In this document: piece after piece, positions 17,643 through 26,911 of the stretch
Layout of the letters: every line of letters begins with the position of its first letter
How positions within the stretch are numbered: position 1 is the first letter of the stretch
NCBI RefSeq assembly: GCF_009909615.1
Contig: NZ_WWNE01000003.1
Span: 178,867 to 242,866 of the forward strand
Reading direction: 5' to 3'
DNA from: Acidiluteibacter ferrifornacis
GTDB taxonomy: Bacteria; Bacteroidota; Bacteroidia; Flavobacteriales_E; Vicingaceae
Length of the DNA: 64,000 nucleotides
Translations under genes and position numbers: made by a program
Notes under the pieces: generated by a model
What the model was told of the DNA's origin: nothing
Database searches by the model: none
Seen by the model: only the letters and a program-made list of their open reading frames with translations

Positions 17643-18584
17643 ATGAAAATACTGAACCTCGACAAACCAATAATTCAATGGTTACTTTTACTTCTTCTAG
17701 CTTTTGTATGGGGAAGCTCGTTTATATTAATGAAACGCGGACTTGAGACTTTTAGCAACTTTCAAGTAGCATCACTTAGAATCGCCATCGCCTATTTTTT
17801 TCTGCTTCCAATAGCAATTAAAAATCTTAGAAAAATAAAAGGAAAATACTGGGGATACCTATTAATCGCTGGATTATTAGGCAATGGCTTACCCGCCTTT
17901 TTATTTACAACTGCACAAACACAAATCAGCAGTTCTTTAACTGGTATGCTAAACAGTCTAGTCCCTTTATTCACCGTATTGGTCGGATTAATTGGGTTTG
18001 GATTAAAATTAAGAATTAAACGCTTTGCTGGAGTTTTGTTAGGATTAGTTGGAGCGATCGGCCTTCTATCAGTACAAGGATTAAATTTTGGGGACAGCAA
18101 TTTAGCATATGCACTTTTGGTAGTACTTGCGACTATTTGTTATGCTACCAATATTAACTTTATCAAAACATATTTAGGGCCAATAAACTCAATCGATATT
18201 ACAGCATTCGGATTTTTCTTTTTAGGACCTCCTGTAATACTCTATTTGTTCATGAGTGATTTTTATCACATTATGCAATCTGACCCCGAAGCCACAACAA
18301 ATTTATTCTACATCGCGCTGTTGTCAGTTTTTGGAACTGCTCTAGCTGTAATTCTTTTTAATATTTTGATTAAAAAAGTGTCAGCTGTTTATGCTTCTTC
18401 GGTTACTTATATCATCCCAATCTTTGCATTAATGTGGGGTTTTATTGATGGGGAGGTTATAAAAGGAATGCACATTTTGTGGATTTCTGTTATTTTATCA
18501 GGCATATATATTGTGAATCGAGAAAATCTTAAATTAAATCGAAAAGCAAAAAAAGAACTTAAACCACAGAATTTAAACAAGTAG
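17643..18584 (+). CDS. EamA/DMT-family transporter
   Basis: 313 residues, ten membrane segments in two EamA repeats (about residues 12-145 and 155-295). The first repeat starts WLLLLLLAFVWGSSFILMKRGLETFSNFQVASLRI, typical of the 10-TMS drug/metabolite exporters. The C-terminus is basic and cytoplasmic. Substrate unknown. The rplU promoter starts immediately after its stop codon. Confidence 0.87.
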   Translation: MKILNLDKPIIQWLLLLLLAFVWGSSFILMKRGLETFSNFQVASLRIAIAYFFLLPIAIKNLRKIKGKYWGYLLIAGLLGNGLPAFLFTTAQTQISSSLTGMLNSLVPLFTVLVGLIGFGLKLRIKRFAGVLLGLVGAIGLLSVQGLNFGDSNLAYALLVVLATICYATNINFIKTYLGPINSIDITAFGFFFLGPPVILYLFMSDFYHIMQSDPEATTNLFYIALLSVFGTALAVILFNILIKKVSAVYASSVTYIIPIFALMWGFIDGEVIKGMHILWISVILSGIYIVNRENLKLNRKAKKELKPQNLNK

Positions 18585-18614
18585 TTGTTTACTTACTTTT
18601 TATTTGTATTTTTG
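18585..18614 (+). promoter_or_regulatory. rplU-rpmA promoter
   Basis: TTG (18585-18587), a 19-base spacer, then TATTTTTG (18607-18614): a full match to the Bacteroidota primary-sigma promoter. The rplU ATG is 38 bases further on, giving a leader of about 30 bases. Confidence 0.7.
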
Positions 18615-18651
18615 TGCTCCAAATTTTTATTAACAAATAAAGCTGTATAAG

Positions 18652-19107
18652 ATGTACGCAATCGTAGAGATAGCAGGGCAACAATACAAAGTAGAGAAAG
18701 ATCAGCAGATTTTTGTTCATCGATTGGAAGGCGAAGAAGGCTCAAAAGTTGAGTTTTCAAATGTTCTTTTAACTGATGATGGCAAAAATATTTCTGTTGG
18801 CGCCCCAGCTGTAGAAGGAGTTTTAGTATCTGCAAAGATTCTTGAGCACCTGAAAGGTGATAAAGTTATTGCCTTTAAAAAGAAAAGAAGAAAAGGTTTT
18901 AGAAAAAAGACTGGCCACCGCGAGTACTTAACTAAAATTCAAATTGAAGCTATTGGAGCTGGAACTGCTAAAAAAGCAGCCCCAAAAAAAGAAGCTAAAA
19001 AAGAAGAAGTAGCAGCTGAGAAGCCTGCAACTGAAGCTAAGAAAGCGGCACCAAAAGCAGCCACTAAGAAGACAACTGCTAAAAAAGCAGATGACTCAGA
19101 AAAATAA
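18652..19107 (+). CDS. rplU: 50S ribosomal protein L21 with a basic/acidic Ala-Lys tail
   Basis: Large-subunit protein binding 23S rRNA. The first ~103 residues are ordinary L21 (MYAIVEIAGQQYKVEKDQQIFV … FKKKRRKGFRKKTGHREYLTKIQIEAI). After that comes a further ~48 residues of low-complexity KKAAPKKEAKKEEVAAEKP type, like histone H1 tails, absent from standard L21. Operon with rpmA (31-base gap), ended by a terminator. Confidence 0.96.
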   Translation: MYAIVEIAGQQYKVEKDQQIFVHRLEGEEGSKVEFSNVLLTDDGKNISVGAPAVEGVLVSAKILEHLKGDKVIAFKKKRRKGFRKKTGHREYLTKIQIEAIGAGTAKKAAPKKEAKKEEVAAEKPATEAKKAAPKAATKKTTAKKADDSEK

Positions 19108-19138
19108 TAGTACGAACCGATAATAAACTCAAAACGTC

Positions 19139-19402
19139 ATGGCACATAAGAAAGGTGTAGGTAGTTCGAAAAACGGAAGAGATTCAGAAAGTAAACGATT
19201 AGGTGTGAAAGTTCACGGAGGGCAATTTGCTCAGGCTGGAAACATCATCGTTAGACAAAGAGGTACAAAACACAATCCAGGCGAAAATGTAGGTATTGGT
19301 AAGGACCATACTTTATTCGCATTGAAAGATGGATTAGTAGTTTTTAAAACTAAGTCGAACAAAAAATCTTTTGTTTCTGTAGATACTGAAGGTTTCGAAT
19401 AA
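19139..19402 (+). CDS. rpmA: 50S ribosomal protein L27
   Basis: 87 residues, normal length. Begins [24 protein letters not shown], whose N-terminus reaches the peptidyl-transferase centre; the family signature [21 protein letters not shown] is intact. No cleavable N-terminal extension of the Firmicutes type. Second gene of the rplU operon. Confidence 0.97.
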   Translation: MAHKKGVGSSKNGRDSESKRLGVKVHGGQFAQAGNIIVRQRGTKHNPGENVGIGKDHTLFALKDGLVVFKTKSNKKSFVSVDTEGFE

Positions 19403-19424
19403 GCTTATTAAAAAATAGTTAAAA

Positions 19425-19458
19425 ACTCCTCTCGGCTTCTGCTAAGAGGAGTTTTTTT
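19425..19458 (+). terminator. rplU-rpmA terminator
   Basis: ACTCCTCT (19425-19432) pairs with AGAGGAGT (19445-19452) over a 12-base loop and runs into seven T. The last T residues and following G double as the upstream promoter element of serS. Confidence 0.88.
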
Positions 19459-19490
19459 GTTTAATATCAATCCTTAGAATAGTATATTTG
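19457..19490 (+). promoter_or_regulatory. serS promoter
   Basis: TTG (19457-19459), 23-base spacer, TATATTTG (19483-19490), an exact -7 consensus. The serS ATG is 23 bases downstream, so the leader is about 15 bases. Confidence 0.6.
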
Positions 19491-19512
19491 CACACTTACA
19501 AGATCAATTAGC

Positions 19513-20787
19513 ATGTTACAAATTCCATTTATAAAAGAGAACAAAGAGTTAATCATAGATCGCTATCAAAAACGAAACTTAGATGGTGCTGAAACACTAG
19601 ACAAGATCATTGCGGCTGATGGTAAAAGAATTCAAACTCAACAAGAATTAGACGGTCAATTAGCCGAAGCTAATTCTCTAGCCAAGCAAATTGGCGATTT
19701 GTTTAAGTCGGGCAAAGCTGCTGAGGCAAATGCTTTAAAAGAAAGATCTAGTGAATTAAAAGCAAGCAGTTCTGAACTAAAGGAACAATTGGCGCAAACA
19801 GAAGAAGAGCTTAAACAATTGCTTTATCTTTTACCCAACGTTCCTAACGAAATTGTCCCTGAAGGTAAAAGTGATGCGGACAATAAAATTGTTAGTGAGT
19901 CTGGTGCTGTTCCTAATTTTAACTTTGAAGCAGCGCCACATTGGGATTTAGCAAAAAAACATGATCTTATTGACTTTGAATTAGGTGTAAAAATAACTGG
20001 AGCAGGTTTTCCGATTTACAAAGGGAAGGGTGCTATTCTGCAACGCGCTTTAATTAACTTTTTTCTTGATGAAGCAAGAGAAGCTGGCTACGAAGAGGTA
20101 ATTCCACCGCACTTGGTAAATGAAGCTTCTGGCTACGGAACAGGACAGTTACCTGATAAAGAAGGTCAAATGTACCATGTTGGCGTTGATGATTTATACT
20201 TAATTCCTACCGCTGAAGTTCCGGTAACAAATATTTACAGAGATGTTATATTAAAAGAAAGCGATTTCCCGATAAAAAATACAGCATATACACCTTGCTT
20301 TAGAAGGGAAGCTGGTTCATATGGTAAGGATGTTCGTGGACTAAATCGATTACATCAATTTGATAAAGTAGAAATTGTACAAATCCAACATCCAGACAAA
20401 TCATATGAGGCGTTAGATGCTATGGTAAATCATGTAAAAGGTCTTCTGGACAAATTAGGTTTACCGTATCGTGTAGCTTTATTATGTGGAGGCGACTTAG
20501 GGTTTACTTCTGCAATTACGTATGATATGGAGGTTTTTTCGGCCGCACAAGAAAAGTGGTTAGAGGTAAGTTCTATTTCAAACTTTGAGACCTTCCAAGC
20601 CAACCGTTTGAAGTTACGATTTAAAAATAAAGAAGGAAAAACAGAATTAGCACATACCCTTAATGGTAGTGCTTTAGCATTGCCACGTATTTTGGCTGCA
20701 ATTTTAGAGAATTATCAAACTGAAAATGGAATCAACATCCCAGAAGTACTGATTCCTTACACTAAATTTAAAACTATTGGAGCATGA
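19513..20787 (+). CDS. serS: Serine--tRNA ligase
   Basis: Class II aminoacyl-tRNA synthetase, 424 residues. N-terminal long coiled-coil tRNA arm (about residues 30-110), then the catalytic domain with motif 2 PCFRREAGSYGKDVRGLNRLHQFDKVE and motif 3 TLNGSALALPRILAAILENYQ. Starts MLQIPFIKENKELIIDRYQKR as in the family. The next gene overlaps its end by 4 bases, and a three-gene string follows. Confidence 0.97.
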   Translation: MLQIPFIKENKELIIDRYQKRNLDGAETLDKIIAADGKRIQTQQELDGQLAEANSLAKQIGDLFKSGKAAEANALKERSSELKASSSELKEQLAQTEEELKQLLYLLPNVPNEIVPEGKSDADNKIVSESGAVPNFNFEAAPHWDLAKKHDLIDFELGVKITGAGFPIYKGKGAILQRALINFFLDEAREAGYEEVIPPHLVNEASGYGTGQLPDKEGQMYHVGVDDLYLIPTAEVPVTNIYRDVILKESDFPIKNTAYTPCFRREAGSYGKDVRGLNRLHQFDKVEIVQIQHPDKSYEALDAMVNHVKGLLDKLGLPYRVALLCGGDLGFTSAITYDMEVFSAAQEKWLEVSSISNFETFQANRLKLRFKNKEGKTELAHTLNGSALALPRILAAILENYQTENGINIPEVLIPYTKFKTIGA

Positions 20788-21353
20788 ATAATTTCTTAAA
20801 AATTAATTTAATTATCGGACTTGCATCTGTTTTAAGTGCTTGTTTATCTAAACAAGATGAAGAGAATCTGGCGAAAGTTGATGAATTGATCGCAATGAAT
20901 GACTCCTCTATTTCGGCATTGGAAGCAACAGATAGTTCAACAATATATGTCCACCATGACACGCTGTTCTCTAATTTGAATTACCTTCAGACCCACCTTA
21001 CAGATACGCTCGAAAGAAGTTTATTGAAAAAGCTTTCAGATTATAAAGATATCAGAAAAGCATACAAGGCTTACAAAGATCAATTTACTTTAACTCTTAA
21101 GGAGGCTCGGAATGAAAAAGAACAATTAATCAAACTAAAACAAGACATCGAGAACGATATTGTTAAAGAAGATAAGTTTGAGAAGTATTATGACTTAGAG
21201 TCTACGAATGTCAAAGTAATTAAAGAGAATACCGATAAATTAACTGTTAGGATAAACCTATCAGAAGAAATTTACAATCAGTTGGCTCCTACTGTAGATT
21301 CATTAAGCCTTGTGACTAGAAAGAAATATGAATTAATGAAAAATCAAGAGTGA
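20784..21353 (+). CDS. Lipoprotein with coiled coil, unknown function
   Basis: 189 residues. Signal peptide with lipobox LSAC (Cys at about 20), then a mostly helical, charged body with a probable coiled coil around residues 85-140 (YKDQFTLTLKEARNEKEQLIKLKQDIEND). Overlaps serS by 4 bases (ATGA) and ends in GTGA shared with the TPR gene, so it is translationally coupled on both sides. Family not recognised; its conserved position in front of an exported TPR protein suggests an envelope role. Confidence 0.75.
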   Translation: MNNFLKINLIIGLASVLSACLSKQDEENLAKVDELIAMNDSSISALEATDSSTIYVHHDTLFSNLNYLQTHLTDTLERSLLKKLSDYKDIRKAYKAYKDQFTLTLKEARNEKEQLIKLKQDIENDIVKEDKFEKYYDLESTNVKVIKENTDKLTVRINLSEEIYNQLAPTVDSLSLVTRKKYELMKNQE

Positions 21354-23203
21354 TTTTTCTAAAACATATCCTTAACAAAAGCATCAAAAGTGGACTCGTT
21401 TTTCTTTTGATGCTTTTGCCGTTTATAGTATTTCCTCAAAATAGCATTGAAACGGATATTAGCTTAGCCGAGCAATTTTATGAAGATGGAGAAATAGAAA
21501 AAGCACTAGAACTTTATGAGTCGATCTATGAAAAGACATCCTTTCAGAACGTATACAAATCATTAATTGGAATCTATATCAAAAAAGAAGATTTCAAGTC
21601 TGCTGAGAACTTGATTAAAAAACGCATGAAAGGCAGAAATGATGCTTACAAATACGAAGTTGATTTAGGAAATATTTACAGAAAACAAGGTAACGACAAA
21701 AAGGCAAACCAAAGCTTTGAAGCTGCACTTAAAGATGTACCTGATGGTCAATCTAACTACATTTCACTAGCGAATGATTTTGCTGCCATATCTGAGTATG
21801 ATTTTGCGATAGCGGTTTATGAAAAAGCTAAAAAATCTACAGGAGACGATATTCAATACAACTTTCAATTGGCCAATATTTATGGCAGAAAAGGGGATAC
21901 AGAAGCCATGATCAATCAATACTTAGATGTATTAGCTGTAAATGAGTCCTACCTTCAAAGTATTCAAAATGTGTTACAAACACTTTTAAATCCTGACCCA
22001 AATGGGGAAATCAAAGAAAAACTGAAAGAAAATCTGTTGGGTAGGATTCAGAAAAACCCAGATAAAACCATCTTCACAGAACTCTTGATTTGGCAATTTA
22101 TACAAGAAAAAAATTTTAGTGGTGCATTTATTCAAGCTCGGGCAATTGACCGAAGATTAAACGAAAGTGGAACACGGATATATTCACTAGCGCGATTAGC
22201 ATCGTCTAACAAAGACTATGATGTTGCCATTCAATGCTATAATTACATCTTAGAAAAAGGCCCTTCTGCTATTTATTATAATCCATCAAGGATGAACCTA
22301 GTAGATGTGTTGAAAGAAAAGATATTATCCACCAACAACTACACTCAAGAAGAACTTCTTCAAGTAGATGCCAATTATAAAGAGTCGTTGAAAGAGCTCG
22401 GCAAAAACCGAAAAACAGTTGAATTGATGGGTAATTATGCTCATTTTTTAGCGTTTTATTTAGATAGCTCTGACGCTGCTATTCAGTTGCTAAATAAGGC
22501 TATAGACATACCAGGTGCAGCTCGAACCGATGTAGCTGAGTGTAAAATAGAGTTGGCGGATGTGTATGTCACTCAAGGTGAAATATGGGAAGCATCCTTA
22601 TTATATTCCCAAGTAGAGAAGGAATTTAAATACGATGAAATTGGAGAACGTGCAAAATTCAAAAATGCAAAGATCGCTTACTACACCGGTGACTTCTTTT
22701 GGTCACAAGCTCAGCTAAATGCTTTGAAAGGGTCCACCTCCAAACTGATTTCAAACGATGCGATTGATTTATCCCTTTTGATAACTGATAATGTTGGTAT
22801 AGACTCAATTATTGAACCTTTGCAAATATACGCTAGAGCTGAACTCTTATTATTTCAAAATAAATCGGCTGAAGCATTGGTCACTTTAGATTCAATTCCT
22901 GAACGATTTCCTGCCGCCTCACTCAATGATGAAATCTTATACCTGAAATATAAGATTGCCTTTAAAAGAAAAGAATTTGAGGTAGCAGGAGAATTTTTAC
23001 AAAAACTAATCTCCACTTATCCTTTTGACATTTTGGGTGATGATGCAGTATTTTATTTAGCGAAATTAAATGAAGAACAACTAAATAACCCTGAAAAGGC
23101 GATGGAATTGTATAAATCCATCCTAACGGATTATAGCAGTAGTATTCATGTAGTGGAGGCGAGAAAAAGGTTCAGATCGCTTCGAGGAGACAACATCAAT
23201 TAA
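21350..23203 (+). CDS. Exported TPR-repeat protein
   Basis: 617 residues. N-terminal hydrophobic signal (IKSGLVFLLMLLPFIVFPQ), then helical repeats over the whole length, e.g. ISLAEQFYEDGEIEKALELYESIYEK, EVDLGNIYRKQGNDKKANQSFEAALKDVP, and a C-terminal block NPEKAMELYKSILTDYSSSIHVVEARKRFR. Start is GTG overlapping the upstream stop (GTGA). Long exported TPR proteins in this phylum include T9SS accessory factors such as PorW/SprE, but this one is shorter and has no lipobox, so that identity is not supported. A generic periplasmic scaffold is all that can be said. Confidence 0.8.
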   Translation: MIFLKHILNKSIKSGLVFLLMLLPFIVFPQNSIETDISLAEQFYEDGEIEKALELYESIYEKTSFQNVYKSLIGIYIKKEDFKSAENLIKKRMKGRNDAYKYEVDLGNIYRKQGNDKKANQSFEAALKDVPDGQSNYISLANDFAAISEYDFAIAVYEKAKKSTGDDIQYNFQLANIYGRKGDTEAMINQYLDVLAVNESYLQSIQNVLQTLLNPDPNGEIKEKLKENLLGRIQKNPDKTIFTELLIWQFIQEKNFSGAFIQARAIDRRLNESGTRIYSLARLASSNKDYDVAIQCYNYILEKGPSAIYYNPSRMNLVDVLKEKILSTNNYTQEELLQVDANYKESLKELGKNRKTVELMGNYAHFLAFYLDSSDAAIQLLNKAIDIPGAARTDVAECKIELADVYVTQGEIWEASLLYSQVEKEFKYDEIGERAKFKNAKIAYYTGDFFWSQAQLNALKGSTSKLISNDAIDLSLLITDNVGIDSIIEPLQIYARAELLLFQNKSAEALVTLDSIPERFPAASLNDEILYLKYKIAFKRKEFEVAGEFLQKLISTYPFDILGDDAVFYLAKLNEEQLNNPEKAMELYKSILTDYSSSIHVVEARKRFRSLRGDNIN

Positions 23204-23208
23204 AAATT

Positions 23209-23514
23209 ATGATAATATATAGTGTAACTGTCAGTGTAGAAAAAGGTATTCACGAAGATTGGTTGAATTGGATGAAAGAAACTCATATTCCTGATGTTAT
23301 GAGTACTGGTTATTTTACAGAAAATTTAATCACACGAGTGCTAACCACTGCGGAAGGAGAAGAAGGAATTACTTATAACATCCAATATCATTGTCCTAGC
23401 ATGATTGATTTAGAAGAATATCAACAGAAACATGCACCTGCTCTTCAAAAAGAACACACCGATAGATATCAAAACAAATTTGTAGCTTTTAGAAGTCTAC
23501 TAGAAAAAGTATAA
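23209..23514 (+). CDS. DUF4286 family protein
   Basis: 101 residues, compact alpha/beta (ferredoxin-like, Dabb-type) pattern: IIYSVTVSVEKGIHEDWLNWMKETHIPDVMSTGYF, ending HAPALQKEHTDRYQNKFVAFRSLLEKV. This matches DUF4286, a small conserved Bacteroidota family of unknown function. 5 bases after the TPR gene and 1 base before rsmA, so cotranscribed. Confidence 0.85.
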   Translation: MIIYSVTVSVEKGIHEDWLNWMKETHIPDVMSTGYFTENLITRVLTTAEGEEGITYNIQYHCPSMIDLEEYQQKHAPALQKEHTDRYQNKFVAFRSLLEKV

Positions 23515-23515
23515 T

Positions 23516-24295
23516 TTGAAATTAGTTAAAGCCAAAAAGCATCTCGGTCAACATTTTTTAACCGATGAAAGCATTGCAGAAAAAACTGTAGATGCTTTGA
23601 CAATGACGAACCAGTACAACAAAGTTATTGAAGTAGGACCTGGAATGGGTGTGCTCACTAAATACCTGGTTAAACGTCCAGACCTAGAAACTTACATCAT
23701 TGATATTGATGGAGAATCCATCCAATTTTTACTCAACAACTTTGAGGAGTTGGATGACTCTAGAATCATAGAAGGCGACTTTTTAAAGTATGACTTGAGT
23801 CAGATTTTTGGTGAAGAAAACTTTGCTATCGTAGGAAATTTCCCTTACAACATATCCTCTCAAATTCTTTTTAAAGCTTATGACAATCGAGACAAAGTAG
23901 TTGAAGTTGTTGGAATGTTTCAAAAAGAAGTAGCAGAAAGAATTGCAGCTCCTCCGGGTTCTAAAACCTACGGAATTCTGAGTGTACTTTTACAAGCATA
24001 TTACCATATCGAGTACCTTTTTACCGTTGATGAGGATGTTTTTGATCCACCACCAAAAGTGAAGTCAGCGGTAATTCGATTGCAACGGAACGATGTAAAA
24101 TCGTTGGATGTAGATGAAAAAAGGTTCAAATCTATTGTAAAAATTGCTTTTGGCCAACGTCGTAAAACATTAAGAAACTCTTTAAAGCAATTCATCAATG
24201 AGAAACCAGAAGTGAAAGACAATCCTATTTTTAATGAACGACCAGAGCAGCTTTCTGTCGCTCAATTTATAGATATTGTGAAGCTTCTGGGTTAA
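23516..24295 (+). CDS. rsmA: 16S rRNA (adenine1518/1519-N6)-dimethyltransferase
   Basis: KsgA/RsmA dimethylates two adenines in helix 45 of 16S rRNA late in small-subunit assembly. 259 residues. SAM-binding EVGPGMGVLTKYL, catalytic NFPYNIS (family NLPYNI), and the C-terminal region FDPPPKVKSAVIRL and AFGQRRKTLRNSLK are all present. Start is TTG at 23516, giving KLVKAKKHLGQHFLTDE, the normal N-terminus. Last gene of the serS string. Confidence 0.95.
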   Translation: MKLVKAKKHLGQHFLTDESIAEKTVDALTMTNQYNKVIEVGPGMGVLTKYLVKRPDLETYIIDIDGESIQFLLNNFEELDDSRIIEGDFLKYDLSQIFGEENFAIVGNFPYNISSQILFKAYDNRDKVVEVVGMFQKEVAERIAAPPGSKTYGILSVLLQAYYHIEYLFTVDEDVFDPPPKVKSAVIRLQRNDVKSLDVDEKRFKSIVKIAFGQRRKTLRNSLKQFINEKPEVKDNPIFNERPEQLSVAQFIDIVKLLG

Positions 24296-24469
24296 AGCTG
24301 CTAAATTGCACAGTACACCTATCAATCTAAAGTGATTTTTGCATACTAGACTGAGCAAAATAGGCGTACGTAATCTCATTCTTATCTTAAGTTGGCATTA
24401 AAATACCCTTTTCTGACTGCAAGTTCAGGCCTAAAGTTGTAAATTCGTCCACAGCAAATTGATTGGCTC

Positions 24470-25828
24470 ATGCAATTTGAATTAACAAAAGAATATTTAA
24501 ACGAACTAAGAGAAAGCTTAGATACAGGTATTGAAACTCCGATTTTGCAAGAAGTCAGTGAGCTTCACCCAGCTGATATTGCCGAAATCTTAGATGAGCT
24601 AACAACTGAACACGCCTCATTACTATATAAATACATTGGAAAAGAAAAGTCAGCAGACATTCTAATTGAATTAGATGAAGACGTAAGAGAACGTTATCTA
24701 GATTCAATTGGTGCAAAGGAAATTGCTGAAACCTTTATCGAAAATATGGATTCGGATGATGCTGCTGATATTATGGCAGAACTCTCCGATAAAGTAAAGG
24801 AAGAGGTTATTTCTCATATTCAAGATGAGGAGCAAGCAAGTGATATTGTAGACTTATTGAGCTATCCAGAAGACTCAGCCGGTGGTCTGATGGCTAAAGA
24901 ATTAATTCAAGTAAATGTCAATTGGAGCATGCTGAAGTGTGTGAAAGAAATGCGCAAACAAGCAGAAGACATAGACAATGTTTATTCTATTTACGTAGTT
25001 GATAATCAACAAAAGCTAATAGGCACACTTTCCCTCAAGAAGCTATTACTTGCTCCAAGCACTGCAAAAGTAGAAGATGTATATTTTAAAGATGTATTGG
25101 CAGTAAAAGCTTACGAAAAGTCGGAAGAAGTAGCCAACATCATGGAGAAGTATGATTTAGTTGTACTTCCAGTAGTGGATGAGTTGTATAGATTGATTGG
25201 TAGAATTACCATTGATGATGTGGTAGATGTAATCCGAGAGGAAGCCGACAAGGATTACCAAATGGCTTCTGGTTTGACACAAACTGCAGAATCAAGTGAT
25301 CACGTTTGGGCGCTTTCAAAGGCTAGAATTCCTTGGTTAGTAATTGGATTGATGGGTGGAGTTTTGGGTTCATTAGTCATTGAAAACTATGAAGGTCAGA
25401 TTCAAATTCATCCTGAAATGGCCATTTTTATTCCGTTAATTGCCGCTATGGGCGGAAATGCAGGAGTCCAATCATCAGCGATTGTAGTGCAAGGTTTAGC
25501 GAATAAAACCATGGGATTTGACTCAATCTTCTCCAGATTATTTAAAGAGTTCTCAGTGGGACTTTTAAACGGGGTATTAGTTTCTGCCTTAATATTTGGC
25601 TACAACTTGTTATTCTCAGATTCATGGGCACTTAGTTTAACGGTAAGCATCTCATTAATCACAGCAGTAGTTTTTGCGACTTTATTAGGCACCGCAGTTC
25701 CTTTGGTATTGGATAAATACAAAGTGGATCCAGCATTAGCAACTGGGCCATTTATCACTACGTTGAATGACATTATTGGTTTGTTCATCTATTTTGGAGT
25801 AGGTCGTTTGTTGTACAATTATTTCTAA
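24470..25828 (+). CDS. mgtE: Magnesium transporter MgtE
   Basis: Mg2+ channel of the inner membrane. 452 residues: N-domain of helical repeats (residues about 20-130, ELHPADIAEILDEL, DDAADIMAEL), two CBS domains that sense cytoplasmic Mg2+ (about 135-260), a connecting helix, then five membrane helices with the pore signature IPLIAAMGGNAGVQSSAIVVQGL and the C-terminal DPALATGPFITTLNDIIGL. 174 bases after rsmA, with no terminator visible between them. Confidence 0.95.
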   Translation: MQFELTKEYLNELRESLDTGIETPILQEVSELHPADIAEILDELTTEHASLLYKYIGKEKSADILIELDEDVRERYLDSIGAKEIAETFIENMDSDDAADIMAELSDKVKEEVISHIQDEEQASDIVDLLSYPEDSAGGLMAKELIQVNVNWSMLKCVKEMRKQAEDIDNVYSIYVVDNQQKLIGTLSLKKLLLAPSTAKVEDVYFKDVLAVKAYEKSEEVANIMEKYDLVVLPVVDELYRLIGRITIDDVVDVIREEADKDYQMASGLTQTAESSDHVWALSKARIPWLVIGLMGGVLGSLVIENYEGQIQIHPEMAIFIPLIAAMGGNAGVQSSAIVVQGLANKTMGFDSIFSRLFKEFSVGLLNGVLVSALIFGYNLLFSDSWALSLTVSISLITAVVFATLLGTAVPLVLDKYKVDPALATGPFITTLNDIIGLFIYFGVGRLLYNYF

Positions 25829-25832
25829 ACCA

Positions 25833-26774
25833 ATGACTCGAAAGGTAATTTTCATTGATTCTGTTCATCCCATTTTAAAAGAGCGATTAGAAGAAGTGGG
25901 GTTCCAATGTGATTGGAAAGTGGATTTAAACCGTCAAGAGATTGAGCAAATTATCGATCAATACGAAGGTGCAGTCATTAGAAGCAAATTCAAATTTGAT
26001 ACAGCAATGCTTCACAAAAGCAGTCGACTCAAATGGATTGCTCGCTCAGGTGCAGGAATGGAAAACATTGATTTAGAAACTGCCAAAACGCTAAACATTC
26101 AATGTTTTAATTCCCCTGAAGGAAATAGAGACGCCGTAGCTGAACATTGTATCGGAATGTTGTTGAGTCTATTCAATCACCTATCAAGAGGAGATCAGGA
26201 AGTGCGAAAAGGACTTTGGTTGAGAGAAAAAAACCGCGGAATTGAGCTCAAAGGAAAAACCGTTGGATTGATTGGTTTCGGTTTTATGGGGCAAGCACTT
26301 GCTCAACGACTGCAAGGTTTTGGAGTCACCATACTCGCTCACGATAAATACAAAACAGGCTTTGGAAGTGATTCCGTAAAAGAAGTGACGTTGGCCGAAC
26401 TTCAAGAGAAATCAGATGTAATTAGTATTCACCTGCCATACACTGAAGAAACGCACTATTATATTGATGAGCAATTTATAGCCAATTGTAAAAAACCATT
26501 TTACCTCATCAATACTGCTAGAGGAAAATGCTTAGACACCTCAGCATTGGTTAAAGGAATCAATGCTCAGAAAGTTTTAGGAGCTTGTTTAGATGTGTCT
26601 GAATTTGAAAGTTTATCTTTTGAAAACCTCAACAAAGAGGAGCTTCCTCAAGCTTTTCAAGATTTAATTGCTTCAGAAAAAGTCATTCTTTCTCCTCATG
26701 TGGCTGGCTGGACGGTTGAATCTTATGAGAAGTTGTCTAGTTTTTTAGCGGAGAAAATCTCTTTTAATTGTTAA
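25833..26774 (+). CDS. D-2-hydroxyacid dehydrogenase (NAD-dependent)
   Basis: 313 residues. Rossmann domain with VGLIGFGFMGQALAQRL, substrate-binding Arg in INTARGKCLDTSAL, and catalytic His in LSPHVAGWTVESYEK. The layout is that of 3-phosphoglycerate/2-hydroxyacid dehydrogenases without an ACT domain. Exact substrate not determinable; Bacteroidota homologues are annotated phosphoglycerate dehydrogenase or generic 2-hydroxyacid dehydrogenase. 4 bases after mgtE, so probably in the same transcript. Confidence 0.85.
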   Translation: MTRKVIFIDSVHPILKERLEEVGFQCDWKVDLNRQEIEQIIDQYEGAVIRSKFKFDTAMLHKSSRLKWIARSGAGMENIDLETAKTLNIQCFNSPEGNRDAVAEHCIGMLLSLFNHLSRGDQEVRKGLWLREKNRGIELKGKTVGLIGFGFMGQALAQRLQGFGVTILAHDKYKTGFGSDSVKEVTLAELQEKSDVISIHLPYTEETHYYIDEQFIANCKKPFYLINTARGKCLDTSALVKGINAQKVLGACLDVSEFESLSFENLNKEELPQAFQDLIASEKVILSPHVAGWTVESYEKLSSFLAEKISFNC

Positions 26775-26911
26775 TGGTTAAGGATTAATTGGATGCTAAT
26801 TTTAATGGTTAATTGTTAATTATCAATGGTTCACTTCATTTCGACAATGCACAATGTGAACTTTATCGCTCAGTGTGACAAATTATTAATTCCATTACAT
26901 ATTTTAGTGAA
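26775..26911. repeat. AT-rich intergenic repeat, copy 1
   Basis: Contains TTAATGGTTAAGGATTAATT and GATGCT (again at 29598-29650), then TTATCAATGGTTCACTTC, a diverged core with a TTCAC/GTGAA inverted pair, CGCTCAGTGTGACAAATTAT, and TAATTCCATTACATATTTTA just before the first paralogue. The 3' part recurs upstream of both following paralogues. Confidence 0.8.

Noticed and set aside
21350..23203. Naming the TPR protein PorW/SprE
   Set aside because: It has TPRs and is exported, but no lipobox and the length does not fit; only a general TPR call is supported.
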